Source: PALSA-612 sp963791225
GTDB taxonomy: Bacteria > Actinomycetota > Thermoleophilia > Gaiellales > Gaiellaceae
Reading direction: 5' to 3'
Assembly (NCBI GenBank): GCA_963791225.1
Contig: CAWBRV010000008.1
Span: forward strand, 1,302,001 to 1,366,000
Length of the DNA stretch: 64,000 nt
A program made the position numbers and the translations under genes. The notes beneath the pieces are model-generated. The model was not told where the DNA came from. It searched no databases and saw only the letters and a program-made list of their open reading frames with translations. Shown here one piece after another: positions 1 to 11,541 of this stretch. Numbering within the stretch: the first letter of the stretch is position 1; each line of letters begins with the position of its first letter.

Positions 1-469
1 GCTCGGGCTCGTGCTGTCGATCGTCGCGGTTGTCGCGGCCTTCCTGATCGCCGCGCTGCTGACGCTGACCTCGGTGGGCAAGCGCGTCCGCGAGCTCGGC
101 ACGCTGAAGGCGCTCGGCTGGACGCAGCGGCTTGTCGTCCGCCAGATCGTCGGCGAGTCGCTCGCCGTCGGCATCCTCGGCGGCCTGTTCGGGATCGTGC
201 TCGGCATCGCCGCCGCGGCCGCGATCGACGCCTTCGGCCCGACGCTGACGGCGTCCTCGACCGCGGGCGGTAGCAACGGTCTGTTCGGGCTCGGCGCGGC
301 CGCGACGAGGACCGCCAGTACCCACATCTCGCTGGACGCGCCGCTCACGATCTGGCTGATCGTGATCGGCTTCGCAGTCGCCCTGCTCGGCGGGCTCGTC
401 GCCGGCGCGGCGGGAGCGATGCGCGCGGCACGCCTGCGCCCGGCCGATGCCCTGAGGCAGCTCGAATGA
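1..469 (+). CDS. ABC transporter permease, C-terminal part (FtsX/MacB type)
   Basis: The gene begins before the window; the reading frame is open from base 2. The visible part has a first membrane helix, a charged loop with KRVRELGTLKALGW, which is the conserved loop of FtsX-domain permeases, a second helix, a Ser/Ala-rich extracytoplasmic stretch and a last helix ending in a short basic tail. It overlaps the next gene, an ATPase, by four bases (ATGA), so the two form one exporter operon. The family moves lipoproteins, lipids, peptides or drugs across the membrane. The substrate cannot be told from this fragment. The TGA stop at 467-469 is clear. Confidence 0.85.
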   Translation, partial: LGLVLSIVAVVAAFLIAALLTLTSVGKRVRELGTLKALGWTQRLVVRQIVGESLAVGILGGLFGIVLGIAAAAAIDAFGPTLTASSTAGGSNGLFGLGAAATRTASTHISLDAPLTIWLIVIGFAVALLGGLVAGAAGAMRAARLRPADALRQLE

Positions 470-1167
470 CCGACACGAACGGGACGCTGTACGAGCTCAA
501 AGCCGCATCGAAGACGTTCCGGCGCGGCGACACGACGATCCCGGCGGTCGACTCGATCGATCTGACGATCCCGTCCGCGGGGTTCATCGCCCTCGTCGGC
601 CCGAGCGGCTCCGGCAAGACGACGCTCCTGCAGTTGCTCGGCGCGCTCGACCGGGCGTCGAGCGGGCACGTGTTCTTCGACGGGCGCGATCTCGGCGAGC
701 TGCCCGATCGCCAGCTCGCCGAGCTCCGGCTGCGCGCGTTCGGGTTCGTCTTCCAGCAGTTCAACCTGATCCCGACCCTCACGGCGCTCGAGAACGTCGA
801 GGCCGGGCTGGCGCCGCTGGGCTACGGTCGGGAGGAGCTGGAGCGCCGCTCGGGCTCGCTGCTCGAGGAGGTCGGGCTCCGGGAGCGGGCAGACCACCTG
901 CCGAGCCAGCTCTCGGGAGGCGAGCAGCAGCGCGTTGCGATCGCGCGCGCGCTCGCGAAGGAACCAAGGGTGATCCTCGCCGACGAGCCGACGGGGAACC
1001 TCGACACGAAGACCGGCAACGACATCGTCGAGCTGCTCGCGGGCCTCGCCGCGCGACACGGTACGACGGTGATCGTCGCCACCCACGACGCCGAGCTCGC
1101 CGCCCGCGCCGACCCGCGCATCGCGATGCGCGACGGCCGCGTGGTCTCGGAGCCCGCCTCGGCCTGA
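466..1167 (+). CDS. ABC transporter ATP-binding protein (LolD/MacB type)
   Basis: A 233-residue ATPase of the MacB/LolD family, usual in length. Walker A is GPSGSGKTT (residues about 45-53), the Q-loop is FVFQQFNLIPTLTALENV, the signature is LSGGEQQR, Walker B is VILADEPTGNLD and the switch histidine is in VATHDAEL. The start is the ATG overlapping the permease stop. With the FtsX-type permease upstream it would make a complete exporter, with the ATPase on the cytoplasmic face powering a transport or mechanotransmission cycle. The substrate is unknown. The next gene is convergent, so the operon ends here. Confidence 0.93.
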   Translation: MTDTNGTLYELKAASKTFRRGDTTIPAVDSIDLTIPSAGFIALVGPSGSGKTTLLQLLGALDRASSGHVFFDGRDLGELPDRQLAELRLRAFGFVFQQFNLIPTLTALENVEAGLAPLGYGREELERRSGSLLEEVGLRERADHLPSQLSGGEQQRVAIARALAKEPRVILADEPTGNLDTKTGNDIVELLAGLAARHGTTVIVATHDAELAARADPRIAMRDGRVVSEPASA

Positions 1168-1174
1168 TCGGGCG

Positions 1175-1552
1175 CTACGCGTCGGCCGCGAACAGCGGGC
1201 GGACGAACTCGTCGAACGTCTCGCGATCGCAGCTGGCCACCACGGACGGTGTGAGTGCGCGGATCGACGCCGTCCTCGGGATGTCCATCGTGAGCGCGAC
1301 CTCGCCGAAGTAGTCGCCCGGACGGAGGACGCGCCGTGCGCCCATGCTCTCCTGGCTGACGACGAGCATCCCTGACAGCACGATGTAGAACCGTTCGCCC
1401 GGCTCGCCCTCGATGACCGGCGCTTGCCCGGAGGCGATGTCCTCGCGGCTCATGCGTCCGGCCAGCTTCATCAGGAGCTCGCCCGGCAGCTCGGCGAGGA
1501 GCGAACAACGGTTCAGCTCGTGTTGTGTCGCGGGAACGTGGCGAGGGCTCAC
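1175..1552 (-). CDS. Single-domain cyclic nucleotide-binding protein
   Basis: A 125-residue protein that is almost entirely one cyclic nucleotide-binding (CAP_ED) domain. The phosphate-binding cassette is visible as the PGDYFGEVALTMDIPRTASI stretch, preceded by GERFYIVLSGMLVV. There is no DNA-binding or channel domain, so it probably acts as a small sensor on a partner. I chose the GTG at 1552 because codons further upstream run antisense through the NUDIX gene. The gene is divergent from the NUDIX gene, with about 18 bases between the starts. The ligand (cAMP, cGMP or other) is not determined by the sequence alone. Confidence 0.8.
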   Translation of the reverse strand: MSPRHVPATQHELNRCSLLAELPGELLMKLAGRMSREDIASGQAPVIEGEPGERFYIVLSGMLVVSQESMGARRVLRPGDYFGEVALTMDIPRTASIRALTPSVVASCDRETFDEFVRPLFAADA

Positions 1553-1570
1553 GAACGTATTGTGCCCGCC

Positions 1571-2089
1571 ATGGGCCGGGTCGACGGATGGCGCTACTGC
1601 CCGCGCTGCGAGGCCGAGCTCGGCCACGAGCGCGAGCGAGTCGAGTGCCCGGCCTGCGCCTTCGTCTCGCACTCGAACTCCGAGCCGACGGCCTGCGCGC
1701 TCGTCGTCGACGCCGACGGCCTGCTGCTGCTCGTCCGGCGCGCCCACGATCCGTTCGGCGGGACGTGGGATCTCCCCGGCGGGTTCCTCGAGGAGGCCGA
1801 GCATCCGCTCGAGGCGCTGCGCCGGGAGCTCCTCGAGGAGACCGGGCTCGAGGTCGAGCCCGTCGACTTCGTCGGCGTCTGGCTCGACCGTTACGGCGAC
1901 GGGCCCGACGCCGCTACGACGCTCAATCTCTACTGGACCGCGCGTGTGACAGGCGGCGAGCCCGAAGCCGGCGACGACGCCGCCGAGCTGCGCTGGTTCG
2001 CGCCCGAGGACCTCCCGCCGGACGACGAGATCGGCTTCCCGAACGTGCGCGAGGTGCTGCGCCTCTGGCGCGAGGCCCGCGACGCCTAG
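1571..2089 (+). CDS. NUDIX hydrolase with N-terminal zinc ribbon
   Basis: This 172-residue protein has an N-terminal zinc ribbon (CPRCEAEL then CPAC, two CxxC knuckles, residues about 8-33) followed by a NUDIX domain. The Nudix box is visible as GGFLEEAEHPLEALRRELLEETGL with the REx2EE core. Family members hydrolyse nucleoside diphosphates linked to another group (NADH, ADP-ribose, dinucleotides); zinc ribbons are typical of the NudC-like and related subgroups, but substrate is unassigned. The ATG at 1571 fits the zinc ribbon beginning near residue 8. It converges on the thioredoxin gene and their stops overlap by four bases. Confidence 0.87.
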   Translation: MGRVDGWRYCPRCEAELGHERERVECPACAFVSHSNSEPTACALVVDADGLLLLVRRAHDPFGGTWDLPGGFLEEAEHPLEALRRELLEETGLEVEPVDFVGVWLDRYGDGPDAATTLNLYWTARVTGGEPEAGDDAAELRWFAPEDLPPDDEIGFPNVREVLRLWREARDA

Positions 2090-2409
2090 ACGGCGACTGC
2101 GAGGCCGAGCGCCCGCTCGATCGCGCCCTTCGGCTGGGCGCCGATCACGGCGGCCGAAGGCTCGCCGTCTCGGAACAGGATCACGGTCGGAATCGACATG
2201 ACGCCGTAGCGCGCCGCGAGATCCTGCTCCTCGTCGATGTTGACCTTGACGAGCCGGAGCTCGTCGGGGCGCTCCTCGACGATCTTGTTCAGCACGGGCT
2301 CGACCGCGTGGCACGGCCCGCACCATTCGGCCCAGAAGTCGACGAGGACAGGCTTGTCGCTCTGGAGCACCTCTGCGTCGAACGTGTCTTGTGTGACTGC
2401 TTCTGCCAT
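2086..2409 (-). CDS. trxA: Thioredoxin
   Basis: A 107-residue thioredoxin of standard length. The active site WCGPC lies at residues 29-33 after VDFWAE, the cis-proline loop is GVMSIPTVILF, and the fold is complete. It reduces disulfides in cytoplasmic proteins with electrons from thioredoxin reductase. It is divergent from ileS; the 83 bases between the two starts must hold both promoters. A ribosome-binding-like AAGGAATCG lies just upstream of the ATG. The gene sits alone, without a reductase beside it, as is common for housekeeping thioredoxins in actinobacteria. Confidence 0.95.
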   Translation of the reverse strand: MAEAVTQDTFDAEVLQSDKPVLVDFWAEWCGPCHAVEPVLNKIVEERPDELRLVKVNIDEEQDLAARYGVMSIPTVILFRDGEPSAAVIGAQPKGAIERALGLAVAV

Positions 2410-2492
2410 CGATTCCTTTCGGTTTCCGGTGCTACGAGAAGGTAAACGGTCGAGCGGCGGGTGCTGTTCCCGTCCGAAACTAGACTGAGCTC

Positions 2493-5548
<3,056 letters not shown>

Positions 5549-5552
<4 letters not shown>

Positions 5553-6670
5553 CCGCCGCCGAGCTCAGGGAGCTGTTTCAGCTCGACCCGGAGGTCGTGT
5601 TCCTCAACCACGGCTCGTTCGGCGCCTGTCCACGGCCGGTGTTCGAGGAGTACCAGCGCTGGCAGCGGGAGCTCGAGCGGCAGCCGGTCGAGTTCCTGGC
5701 CCGGCGGCTCGACGGGTTGATCGATGCGGCGAAGGCACGTCTCGCCGCGGAGATCGGCGCCCGCCCGGACGACCTCGTCCTCGTCACGAACGCGACGTCC
5801 GGGATGAACGTCGTCGCGCGTTCGCTGCCGCTCGGGGCGGGCGACGAGGTGGTCGCCTCGAACCACGAGTACGGCGCCGTCGGACAGCTCTGGCAGCACG
5901 TCTGCGACCGGTCGGGAGCGATGCTCGTGCGTGCCGACGTCCGCCCGGGCTCCGACCTCATGGACGAGCTGTGGAGCGCGGTCACCCCGCGTACCCGGGT
6001 GATCTCCGTCAGCCACCTCACCTCGGCGACGGCGATCCGCTTCCCGGTCGAGGAGATCTGCCGCCGCGCCCGCGAGCAGGGGATCCTCGTCGCCGTCGAC
6101 GGTGCCCACGCGCCGGGCCAGCTCGACCTCGACGTCGAGGCGGTCGGCGCCGACTTCTACGCCGGCAACTGCCACAAGTGGCTCTGCGCGCCCAAGGGCG
6201 CCGGCTTCCTCCACGTCCGGTCCGAGCACCAGGACGAGCTGGTGCCGCCGGTCGTCGGCTGGGGCTCGAAGCCGGGTGCGAGCTTCGCCGAGCGCTTCCG
6301 CTGGCCGGGCACCTACGATCCGGCGGCGTTCCTCGCCGTCCCGGCGGCGATCGACTTCCTCGCCGAGCACGGCTGGGACGACGTGCGGCGCCGCTGCCAC
6401 GGCCTCGCCGAGCTGGGGCGGCTCCGGCTCGCCGACCTGACCGGCATCGAGCCGCTCGCACCCGACGAGAGCTGGCTCGGGCAGATGGTGACCGCGGCGC
6501 TCCCCGAGCTCGACCACGAGGAGCTGAAGCGACGCCTTTACGACGAGCACCGCATCGAGATCCCGGTGCAGCGCTTCGACGGTCGCCCCGTCATCCGCGC
6601 GGCGTTCCAGGGCTACAACGACGCGTCGGATCTCGACGCGCTGCTCGCTGCCTTGCGGGGCGAGCTCTAG
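5549..6670 (+). CDS. Class V aminotransferase, isopenicillin N epimerase-like
   Basis: A PLP enzyme of the class V family, about 373 residues from the favoured start. The N-terminal block FLNHGSFGACP is typical of the CefD/isopenicillin N epimerase-like group, VDGAHAPGQ supplies the PLP-binding aspartate and histidine, and GNCHKWLCAPKG holds the Schiff-base lysine. Substrates in this group vary (cysteine desulfuration, epimerisation, amine transfer), so none is assigned. The start is uncertain: homology would begin near a CTG at 5549, overlapping the ileS stop, whereas the only in-frame ATG is at 5480, inside ileS. Either way it is translationally coupled to ileS. Confidence 0.82.
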
Positions 6671-6695
6671 CCGATTCCGCGGCTAGGCTCGCGAC

Positions 6696-7232
6696 GTGGT
6701 CGAGCAGCTGAAGTCGGCGCCCGAACGGCTGCTCCAGGCGCCCGAGCACGCGCTCCGCTTCCTCGTCCCGCGCAGGAGCTCCGCCTCGGTGTTCGGCGAC
6801 GACTGGTTCGGCCAGTTCGCAGAGCGGTTGGCGCGTCTCTTCGGCACGCCGAAGTACATCTTCGGCCAGACCGTCGTCGTCATCTTCTGGATCATCTGCA
6901 ACGCGTACGCGATCTTCTTCCACTTCGATCCGTACCCGTTCATCCTGCTCAACCTCGCCTTCTCGACTCAGGCCGCCTATGCGGCGCCGCTGATCCTGCT
7001 CGCGCAGACGAGACAGGCCGAGCGCGACAAGGTGCTCGCCGAGGCGGATGCGGAGCACCGTGAGGCGCTGGCCCAGGAGGGCTTCAAGCGTCAGGAGACG
7101 GCCGCGACGCAGAACGAGATGCTCCAGAAGCTGCTCGAGCAGAACACCGAGCTGACGCGCGAGACGAAGAAGCTGGCCGAGCGGATCGACACTCTCACCG
7201 GGCAGCTCCACGAGCACATCTGCAAGAGCTAG
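6696..7232 (+). CDS. DUF1003 membrane protein
   Basis: A 178-residue protein with the DUF1003 pattern: a soluble N-terminal part, a membrane helix around TVVVIFWIICNAYAIFF, the conserved FDPYPFILLNLAFSTQAAYAAP hairpin, then a long charged coiled coil rich in Glu and Lys that ends in HIC. The family is widespread, with two membrane helices and no assigned biochemical role. The start is the GTG at 6696. It is the last gene of the run that begins with ileS, and its stop overlaps the convergent hydrolase gene by four bases. Confidence 0.85.
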   Translation: MVEQLKSAPERLLQAPEHALRFLVPRRSSASVFGDDWFGQFAERLARLFGTPKYIFGQTVVVIFWIICNAYAIFFHFDPYPFILLNLAFSTQAAYAAPLILLAQTRQAERDKVLAEADAEHREALAQEGFKRQETAATQNEMLQKLLEQNTELTRETKKLAERIDTLTGQLHEHICKS

Positions 7233-8119
7233 CCGGCGGCTTCGACGCGCGTCAGGAAGTCGTCCAGCACCTCGAGGTAGCGCTCAGGCTCCTCGGCGAA
7301 CTGCATGTGCGAGCCGTTCTCGAACACGACCCATTCGGAGCCTGCGATCCCGCGGTGCACGATCTCGGCCTGCTTGGGCGTGCACTCGTCGTACCGGCCG
7401 GTGGTCACGAGCGTCGGCGCGTCGATCTCGGCGAGCCGGTTCGTGATGTCCCAGTCGCTGAGCGTCCCCGTGATCACGAACTCGTTCGGCCCCTGCATGT
7501 ACAGGTAGACCTCCGAGTCCTCCTCCATCTTCGCGAAGGTGCGGGCGACGCCGTCCGGCCACGGCTCGAGCCGGCACACGTGCCGCTTGTAGAAGTCCAT
7601 CGACGCCGCCTGGTACTCGGGTGAGTCGGTCGTTCCCGCCGCCTCCTGCTCGTCGAGCGTGCGCTGCACGTCCGCGGGGAGCTCCGAGCGGAGCCGCTGC
7701 GTCTCCTCGGCCCAGAGCGGGATGCTGGCCGGCGAGGAGCTGATCACGAGGCTCGCCAGGCCGCTCGGCTTCGTCAGGGCGTACTCCATCGCCAGCATGC
7801 CGCCCCAGGACGAGCCGAACAGGTGCACCCGCTCGAGGTCGAGCGCGTCGCGCACGGCGCCGACCTCGTCCACGAACGTCTCGACGTTCCAGAGCGACTC
7901 GTCGCTGCGGCTCGAGTTCCCGCAGCCGAGCTGGTCGTAGAAGATCGCGCGCCGGCCGGTCCCGGCAACGGCTTCGAGCGATTCGAGGTAATCGTGCGGC
8001 GCACCCGGTCCGCCGTGCAGGAGGAGCAGCGGCAGCTTGCCGGGCCCCTCTCCGTCACCGACGACGCGGTACCAGGTCTCGAGGCCGCGGAACGGGATCG
8101 TGCCTTCGGTCGCGCTCAC
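7229..8119 (-). CDS. Proline iminopeptidase-family alpha/beta hydrolase
   Basis: A 296-residue alpha/beta hydrolase. HGGPG forms the oxyanion loop, GSSWGG is the nucleophile elbow, TGRYDECTP carries the likely acid and NGSHMQFAEEPERY the histidine. This combination is typical of prolyl aminopeptidases and of the related L-amino-acid amidases, which remove N-terminal proline or hydrolyse amino-acid amides. The product is predicted to be cytoplasmic because no signal peptide is seen. I place the start at GTG 8119; the reading frame continues upstream into the zinc-ribbon gene on the other strand, which is not credible coding. The exact substrate is unknown. Confidence 0.88.
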   Translation of the reverse strand: MSATEGTIPFRGLETWYRVVGDGEGPGKLPLLLLHGGPGAPHDYLESLEAVAGTGRRAIFYDQLGCGNSSRSDESLWNVETFVDEVGAVRDALDLERVHLFGSSWGGMLAMEYALTKPSGLASLVISSSPASIPLWAEETQRLRSELPADVQRTLDEQEAAGTTDSPEYQAASMDFYKRHVCRLEPWPDGVARTFAKMEEDSEVYLYMQGPNEFVITGTLSDWDITNRLAEIDAPTLVTTGRYDECTPKQAEIVHRGIAGSEWVVFENGSHMQFAEEPERYLEVLDDFLTRVEAAG

Positions 8120-8173
8120 GGGAGGTGTTCTAGCGCATCGGGATGCAGTACGCTCCGGGCGAAGGAGGGGACG

Positions 8174-8524
8174 ATGCCGCTGACCGCATGTGGGCACTGT
8201 GGAGGGTCGCTCGAGGAGGCGTTCCGCTTCTGCCCCTGGTGTGCGGCCCCGCTGCGCAGCAAGCTGGTCGAGTTCTTCCCCGCGCACCCGCTCGTCGAGT
8301 CGGATGCGGGCCGTGCGCTCCGCGTTTCGCGCTACCTCGGCCCGGCGGCAGAGGAACGGCACGTCCGCTTCAGCGTCTGGAACGAGGTGGGGACGGCCGA
8401 GGCGGCGGTCTCGCTCGACGAGGCCGAGGCTCTGCGGCTCGCGCGCTTCGTCGCCGGCACCACGTCGCCCCGCGGGCCACGACCGACGCTGGTCGACAAG
8501 CTGCTCGCCGCCGCGCGGCGCTGA
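8174..8524 (+). CDS. Small zinc-ribbon protein
   Basis: A 116-residue protein starting at ATG 8174 behind a strong GAAGGAGG ribosome-binding site. It begins with a double zinc knuckle (CGHCGG then CPWC, residues about 6-25). The remaining 90 residues form a mixed alpha/beta domain (VRFSVWNEVG, EAEALRLARFV) with no function I recognise. The gene converges on ispH, leaving only nine bases between the stops once the ispH frame is corrected. No enzyme motif is visible; a nucleic-acid- or protein-binding adaptor is possible but unproven. Confidence 0.75.
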   Translation: MPLTACGHCGGSLEEAFRFCPWCAAPLRSKLVEFFPAHPLVESDAGRALRVSRYLGPAAEERHVRFSVWNEVGTAEAAVSLDEAEALRLARFVAGTTSPRGPRPTLVDKLLAAARR

Positions 8525-8533
8525 GCGGAACGG

Positions 8534-9482
8534 CTACGCCGCGGAGTTCGCGGACCGCCGGAGCTCGACCGGCAGACGGAAGAAGCACGTCCTCGACCAG
8601 CGAGCCGAACGGGCGGATGTCGGTGACGCCACGCGCGCGGAACCAGTCGCAGACGCGGCCGACGAGCCGCTCGGGCGCGGAGGCGCCTGCCGTGATCCCG
8701 ACCGTCTCGCGGCCATCGAGCCAGCGCTCGTCGATCCCGGTCTCGTCGTCGATCAGGTGCGACTCGACGCCGGCCGCTCGAGCGACCTCGACGAGCCGCT
8801 TCGAGTTCGAGCTGTTCTGCGAGCCGATGACGAGCAGCAAGTCGACCTCGGCGGCGAGCTCCTTGACGGCGGCCTGCCGGTTCGTCGTCGCGTAGCAGAT
8901 GTCCTCGCGGCGCGGCGCGCGCGCAGCGGGGAAGCGCCGTTTCAGGACTGCGACGATCTCGGCCGTCTCGTCGACGGACAGCGTCGTCTGCGTCACGTAG
9001 GCGATCCGCTCCGGGTCGGGCACCGTGAGCTGCTCGGCCTCGGCCACGCTGCCGACGATGCGAACCGAGTCCGGTGCCTCGCCGTGCGTGCCGACGACCT
9101 CCTCGTGGCCGTCGTGTCCGATCAGGACGACGGTGTAGCCCTCGGCGGCGTAGCGGCGCGTCTCGGCGTGCACCTTGGTGACGAGCGGGCACGTCGCGTC
9201 GATCGTCTCGAGACTCCGCGCGGTCGCCGCCGACCGCACCGCGGGAGACACACCGTGCGCCGAGAGGACGAGCCTCGCGCCCTCGGGAACGCTCGCCTCG
9301 CTCTCCACGAAGACCGCGCCGCGCCGCTCGAGGTCGCGCACGACGTGCGCGTTGTGGACGATCTGCTTGCGCACGTAGACAGGCGGGCCGTACAGCTCGA
9401 GGGCTCGCTCGACGGTTTCGATCGCTCGCTCGACACCTGCGCAGAATCCACGCGGCGCGGCGAGCAGCACGCGCTTCACCAC
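8534..9482 (-). CDS. ispH: 4-hydroxy-3-methylbut-2-enyl diphosphate reductase, apparent 3' frameshift
   Basis: IspH/LytB makes IPP and DMAPP in the last step of the MEP isoprenoid pathway. The three [4Fe-4S] cysteines are at residues 14 (FCAGV), 98 (DATCP) and 196 (EDICY), and the conserved TQTTLS and SSNSKRL blocks are present. The reading frame as given runs past the family end to 8370, antisense through the zinc-ribbon gene. One base too many near 8585 explains this: in the neighbouring frame VEDV continues as FFRLPVELRR, the usual IspH ending, and stops at 8534. The corrected protein has 315 residues. A sequencing error or a recent indel is equally possible. Confidence 0.88.
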
Positions 9483-9543
9483 AGACGAGCATGCTAGCTC
9501 GGAGCCCGCCTAGTCCGCGGCAGTTCCCACCGGGACCAAGAGA

Positions 9544-9580
9544 AAGCCCGCCACCTGGGGGGTCGAGTGCGGCGGGCCTT
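9544..9580 (-). terminator. Probable intrinsic terminator of the EamA transporter gene
   Basis: GCCCGCC and GGCGGGC form a seven-pair stem with a long loop, followed on the minus strand by TTTCTCTT. It lies between the end of the EamA gene and the start of ispH, both on the minus strand, so it would separate the two transcripts. Confidence 0.6.
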
Positions 9581-9675
9581 CTCCGACTGCTCACCGCGGC
9601 CATTCGCCAAGCGCCGCGGTTCGCATCGCCCAGTAGTGCGGAACCTAACGTGTTTGTGGGAACTTGTAAAGAGGT

Positions 9676-10629
9676 CTATCTCGCAGTCTGCGCAACGCCG
9701 ATCGCCAGCAGCACGAGAACGCCTCCCATGAGCTGTGCCGGAGCCAGTGTCTCGCCCAGCCACGCATAGGCGACGAGGGCCGCGACGACGGGCTCGAGCA
9801 TCCCGCAGATCGCGACCCGTGTCGCCGGCAGATGCTCCAGCGAACCGACGACCAGGATGAACGGCACGACCGTCCCGAGCACGACGATCCACGCAATCAG
9901 CGCCCACTCCGGCAGCTGCGTCCCCGCCAGGTTGCCCTGCAACGACACGTCGGTCGACAGGGTGTGCCAGGGCAGGCTCCACCAGGGCTGGACGACGGTC
10001 CAGAGCACGGTCGCAAACAGGAAGCCGAAGCAGAGCAGCGAGATCGGGTCCCGCCGGCCGACCGCGTGCTCCGCGTAGAGAACGTACAACGTGTACGCGC
10101 CGGCGCCGGCGAGCGCGAAGGCGACGCCGAGGCCGTCGAGCGAGAAGCGGTCCCACAGGCGGACGACGAGGACGAGGCCGACGATCGAGAGCCCGAGCGC
10201 CAGCCAGAAGCGCGGCCGCACGCGCTTCTTGCTGACGAAGTGCGCCCAGAGCGCGACGAGCAGCGGCCCGAGGAAGATCAGCACGAGCGCGACGCCGATC
10301 TTGAGCCGGCGGATCGCGAGCAGGTAGAGGAGTTGCGTGAGCACGACGGCGCATGCGCCGAAGACGGCCAGGTAGGCGAGCTCGCGCCGGTCCGTCCGCA
10401 GCCGGTCCGGCCGGGTCACGGCGACGATGATCAGGAAGATCGCGAGCGAGAGCATGCAGCGAAGCTCGGCGAGCCGGTACGCGGAGAGCTCGGTGTCGAG
10501 GGCGACCTTGACGACGGCGCCGTTGACGCCGAAGAGCGCTGCCGCCGCGAGCGCCATCACGTATCCGAGCGCGGGCTGGGGCTCACGGCGGAGCGGCTTC
10601 GCCCCCGGGATCGGGATCACGTCGGTCAA
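9676..10629 (-). CDS. EamA-family (drug/metabolite superfamily) transporter
   Basis: A 317-residue integral membrane protein with about ten hydrophobic helices arranged as two EamA repeats (first about residues 20-150, second about 165-310). GVNGAVVKVAL in helix 1 and LEHLPATRVAICGMLEPVVAAL near the end are typical. Such proteins export amino acids, nucleosides or other small metabolites, and the substrate cannot be inferred. The start ATG is at 10629. The gene is divergent from tRNA-Pro, and a probable terminator follows its stop. Confidence 0.9.
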   Translation of the reverse strand: MTDVIPIPGAKPLRREPQPALGYVMALAAAALFGVNGAVVKVALDTELSAYRLAELRCMLSLAIFLIIVAVTRPDRLRTDRRELAYLAVFGACAVVLTQLLYLLAIRRLKIGVALVLIFLGPLLVALWAHFVSKKRVRPRFWLALGLSIVGLVLVVRLWDRFSLDGLGVAFALAGAGAYTLYVLYAEHAVGRRDPISLLCFGFLFATVLWTVVQPWWSLPWHTLSTDVSLQGNLAGTQLPEWALIAWIVVLGTVVPFILVVGSLEHLPATRVAICGMLEPVVAALVAYAWLGETLAPAQLMGGVLVLLAIGVAQTAR

Positions 10630-10674
10630 GGGCCGCCGAACCTACAGCACGTGCCCGCCGTACACTCTGACCAG

Positions 10675-10748
10675 CGGGACGTAGCGCAGCCTGGTAGCGC
10701 GTCCGCTTTGGGAGCGGAAGGTCGCCAGTTCGAATCTGGCCGTCCCGA
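10675..10748 (+). tRNA. tRNA-Pro(TGG)
   Basis: A complete cloverleaf of 74 bases. The acceptor CGGGACG pairs with CGTCCCG, the anticodon stem TCCGC/GCGGA closes a seven-base loop with TGG at 10709-10711, and the T arm is GCCAG-TTCGAAT-CTGGC. CCA is not encoded. It reads proline CCA codons. Confidence 0.97.
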
Positions 10749-10753
10749 TTGGC

Positions 10754-10779
10754 GTGGGGGAACCCCAGGGTTCCCCCAC
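10754..10779 (+). terminator. Terminator after tRNA-Pro
   Basis: GTGGGGGAACC and GGTTCCCCCAC form an eleven-pair perfect stem with a four-base loop, six bases past the tRNA. It is followed by a C-rich tract with scattered T (CTCCTTCTT), so it is a strong hairpin with a weak U-tract. Confidence 0.7.
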
Positions 10780-10887
10780 GGGCCCCCTCCTTCTTCGCAG
10801 CGCGTGTCCTGCCGCCTGAGCTACGCCCGGGCGAAGCCCGGCCTCCGCCGCGAGTGCTGGCGCGTGCCGTTGGTACCTTGGGTCGCC

Positions 10888-11532
10888 GTGAGACGGCTCG
10901 CGCTCTTGGCTCTCGTTTGCGGCGTGTTTGCCGGCGCGGCGGGCGGCTCGACCGGCGCGTTCCGCGGCACCGTGGCGACGCTCTCTCCCTCCATGCGGGC
11001 GACGATGACCGGTCGCTCGTGGCACAGCGGCTGTCCGGTGTCGCTCTCGCAGTTGCGGCTCGTCACGGTCGGCTATTGGGGCTTCGACGGACGGCCGCAC
11101 ACGGGGCGGATCGTCGTCAACGCCGACGTCGGGCGCTCCGTGGTCGCCGTCTTCCACAGGCTCTACGACGCGCGTTTCCCGATCCGGCGGATGGAGCCGG
11201 TCGACGTCTACGGCGGCAGCGACTTCCGCTCGATCGAGGCCGACAACACCTCTTCGTTCAACTGCCGTGCGGCGACGGGCTCGACGCACTGGTCGGAGCA
11301 CGCCTACGGCCACGCGATCGACATCGACCCGATCGAGAACCCCTACGTCGACAACGGGCAGACGTCACACGCGGCGAGCCGGCCGTACCTCGACCGCTCG
11401 CGGCACAGGCCCGGGACGGCGTATCCCGGCGGCACGCTCGTCGCAGCGTTCGCCTCGGTCGGCTGGGGCTGGGGCGGGAGCTGGTCGGGCAGCATTCACG
11501 ACTACCAGCACTTCTCGGTGAGCGGGCGCTAG
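10888..11532 (+). CDS. Secreted M15-type D-Ala-D-Ala carboxypeptidase-like protein
   Basis: A 214-residue exported protein: an N-terminal hydrophobic signal (RRLALLALVCGVFAGAAGGS) and a mature domain with the M15/VanY-type zinc signature. SEHAYGHAIDID gives the first histidine and aspartate, and HDYQHFS the C-terminal histidine. The family cuts peptidoglycan stem peptides outside the membrane. The start is the GTG at 10888; the open frame extends far upstream through the tRNA and EamA antisense, which is not coding. A DapA-like gene follows ten bases later on the same strand. Substrate specificity is inferred from the family only. Confidence 0.85.
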   Translation: MRRLALLALVCGVFAGAAGGSTGAFRGTVATLSPSMRATMTGRSWHSGCPVSLSQLRLVTVGYWGFDGRPHTGRIVVNADVGRSVVAVFHRLYDARFPIRRMEPVDVYGGSDFRSIEADNTSSFNCRAATGSTHWSEHAYGHAIDIDPIENPYVDNGQTSHAASRPYLDRSRHRPGTAYPGGTLVAAFASVGWGWGGSWSGSIHDYQHFSVSGR

Positions 11533-11541
11533 ATTGCGCCG

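Noticed and set aside
8370..8533. Extended C-terminus of IspH (frame open to 8370)
   Set aside because: It runs antisense through the well-supported zinc-ribbon gene, is Arg/Pro-rich without family similarity, and the normal IspH ending is in the neighbouring frame.
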